A stretch of 6,197 nucleotides of DNA from Clostridiales bacterium (lineage in GTDB: Bacteria > Bacillota_A > Clostridia > Christensenellales > Borkfalkiaceae). The DNA is taken from assembly GCA_015055785.1 (NCBI GenBank), contig SVHQ01000113.1, forward strand, positions 1 to 6,197. Reading direction: 5' to 3'. This document shows, in pieces, positions 4,880-6,197 of this stretch. The first letter of the stretch is position 1; each line of letters begins with the position of its first letter. The notes beneath the pieces were generated by a model. It was not told the origin of the DNA. It saw only the letters and a list, made by a program, of their open reading frames with translations, and searched no databases. The position numbers and the translations under genes were made by a program.

Positions 4880-6197
4880 TTATAAAGTTACACCTGTTTT
4901 ATAGAAGGCGATTTCTCGAATGTCTTCACTCTTGCACTTGTATTCGCCGTTGACGGTTTGTACAAGTAAATCAAACAAGCCGTCTTCGTCCATGGAATAG
5001 GCGTTAAAGTCTATCCAGTTGGATTTATGCGCCGAGATGTTGTTGTTCGTACCGATTTTCATCGTCGGTACAAAGGTGCTAAACGGCGTGCCCCTGCCCG
5101 TCGTGAAAAGCACGATTTGACAACCGCTTGCAGCGAGTGCCGTTGCAGCAATTAAGTCGTTCCCCGGTGCATTCAACGCAGACACGCCCTGCTCCTTTAC
5201 AAGTTCACCGTAATCAAGCACGTCCACGATTGCGCTCGTCCCTGCCTTTTCGATACACCCCAAGGACTTTTCTTCCAAGGTCGTGATACCGCCCTTTTTG
5301 TTGCCGGGGCTGGGGTTTTCGTATACAGGGAAGCCTTGCTTCGTATAGTACGCCTTAAAGTCTATAATCATTTGCTTATATCTTTCATAGACCTCTTGCG
5401 TTTTGCACTTGTTCATTAGGATTTGTTCCGCGCCGAACATTTCAGGGACTTCCGTTAAAATTGCGCTACCGCCTGCTCCTACGATTTTATCGCTTATTTT
5501 CCCTACAAGCGGATTTGCGGTCAAGCCCGAATAACCGTCACTGCCACCGCATTTAAGCCCGATGCAAAGCTCGGAAAAATCCACTTCTTCCCTTTGCAGG
5601 TCTTTTGCCTTATCGATAAAGCCTTTCAAGATTTCCATTCCGTAGGCGTGTTCGTCCTCTACGTCTTGGCTATTAAAATAGGCGATATTGTCCCTATTGT
5701 ACGGAGCAAGATATTCCTTAATTCCGTCCAATCCGTTATTTTCACAACCAAGCCCTACGAATAAGACGAAGCTTGCGTTGGGATTTAATGCAACCGCGCA
5801 TAAGAGTTTCTTGATATTCTCGTTGTCTTCGCCAAGCTGCGAACAGCCGAATTGATGCGTCAACGCATATACCCCGTCAATACTGCCCGTGATGTATTTT
5901 TGAGCTTCATTTGCCATACGAATACATGCGTTGTTTACACACCCAACCGTCGGGATAATATAGATTTCGTTTCTTATCCCTGCACGACCTTGCTTTCTCT
6001 TAAACCCTTGAAAAAAATACTTGCTATTTACGGGAATATTTGCGTTAAACTCGTACCTGTATGCCACATTTTCGTCCAAATGGGATTTTACATTGTGCGT
6101 ATGCACCCATTCGCCTTTGGCTATATCCGCTGTGCTTCTTCCGATAATTTCGCCGTATTTGATAATGTATTCGCCCTTTGGTATGTCGCAAAGCGCG
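4880..6197 (-). CDS. uxaA: D-altronate dehydratase UxaA, partial at 5' end
   Basis: Altronate dehydratase converts D-altronate to 2-keto-3-deoxy-D-gluconate, a cytoplasmic, Fe2+-dependent step of galacturonate breakdown. The frame is open to the window edge: upstream of the GTG at 6106 it reads DIPKGEYIIKYG and DIAKGEW, the N-terminal SAF-like domain, so 6106 is internal. About 438 residues are visible; E. coli UxaA has 495, so roughly 45 are missing. Conserved family blocks (visible numbering): PTVGCVN (82-88), HQFGCSQLGED (114-124), GLGCENN (148-154), LKCGGSDGYSGLTANP (214-229), EVPEMFGAEQ, ENPSPGNKKGGITTLEEKSL, APGND, TGRGTPF, and the C-terminal FYKTGVTL. The cysteines in the first four blocks are intact, so the enzyme looks functional. 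Galactarate dehydratase belongs to the same family, but similarity to UxaA is high throughout. No other hexuronate gene is in the window. Confidence 0.95.
   Translation of the reverse strand, partial: ALCDIPKGEYIIKYGEIIGRSTADIAKGEWVHTHNVKSHLDENVAYRYEFNANIPVNSKYFFQGFKRKQGRAGIRNEIYIIPTVGCVNNACIRMANEAQKYITGSIDGVYALTHQFGCSQLGEDNENIKKLLCAVALNPNASFVLFVGLGCENNGLDGIKEYLAPYNRDNIAYFNSQDVEDEHAYGMEILKGFIDKAKDLQREEVDFSELCIGLKCGGSDGYSGLTANPLVGKISDKIVGAGGSAILTEVPEMFGAEQILMNKCKTQEVYERYKQMIIDFKAYYTKQGFPVYENPSPGNKKGGITTLEEKSLGCIEKAGTSAIVDVLDYGELVKEQGVSALNAPGNDLIAATALAASGCQIVLFTTGRGTPFSTFVPTMKIGTNNNISAHKSNWIDFNAYSMDEDGLFDLLVQTVNGEYKCKSEDIREIAFYKTGVTL

Noticed and set aside
4539..4904. Plus-strand 121-codon frame
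   Set aside because: It runs through the bidirectional terminator and into uxaA, starts at TTG with no ribosome site, and has no family resemblance.

Overview
The window is AT-rich DNA in which every supportable gene reads on the minus strand. Low base composition, the rho-independent terminator style, sigma-A type promoters with extended -10 elements, AGGAG ribosome sites and the gene families suggest an uncultured Firmicutes/Clostridia-type bacterium, probably gut-associated. This taxonomic call is an inference from style, not from a marker gene.

Reading along the minus strand from right to left: (1) 6197-4880 holds most of uxaA (D-altronate dehydratase, hexuronate catabolism), cut at the window edge and lacking roughly its first 45 residues. 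It is followed by about 290 bases of gene-poor 3' sequence and a strong hairpin terminator. (2) 4507-3088 is a complete hipB-hipA toxin-antitoxin operon. It has a textbook promoter that would make the hipB message almost leaderless, a candidate upstream operator and a 4-base hipB/hipA overlap. (3) 3087-1902 is about 1.2 kb without an intact gene. It contains a GC-rich 139-bp block bounded by a short inverted repeat and carrying repeated GGGTT motifs. It also holds a self-contained short transcription unit (promoter, broken or non-canonically started 45-codon frame, terminator), and the decayed remains of an MgtC/SapB-family membrane protein gene. (4) 1901-1485 encodes a 138-residue protein extremely rich in cysteine and asparagine, with its own promoter region and terminator. 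(5) 1379-114 holds a YihY/BrkB-family membrane protein and a small secreted protein 39 bases downstream, closed by a terminator at 54-82. The first 50 bases carry a LexA-like dyad that may control a gene left of the window.

The genes do not form one pathway. The window looks like several independent minus-strand transcription units separated by terminators, with a decayed accessory stretch (2102-3087) next to the hipBA module. The points most worth following up are the cysteine-rich protein with its sporulation-like promoter, the orphan short transcript at 2573-2787, the GC-rich repeat block beside hipA, and the mgtC pseudogene.
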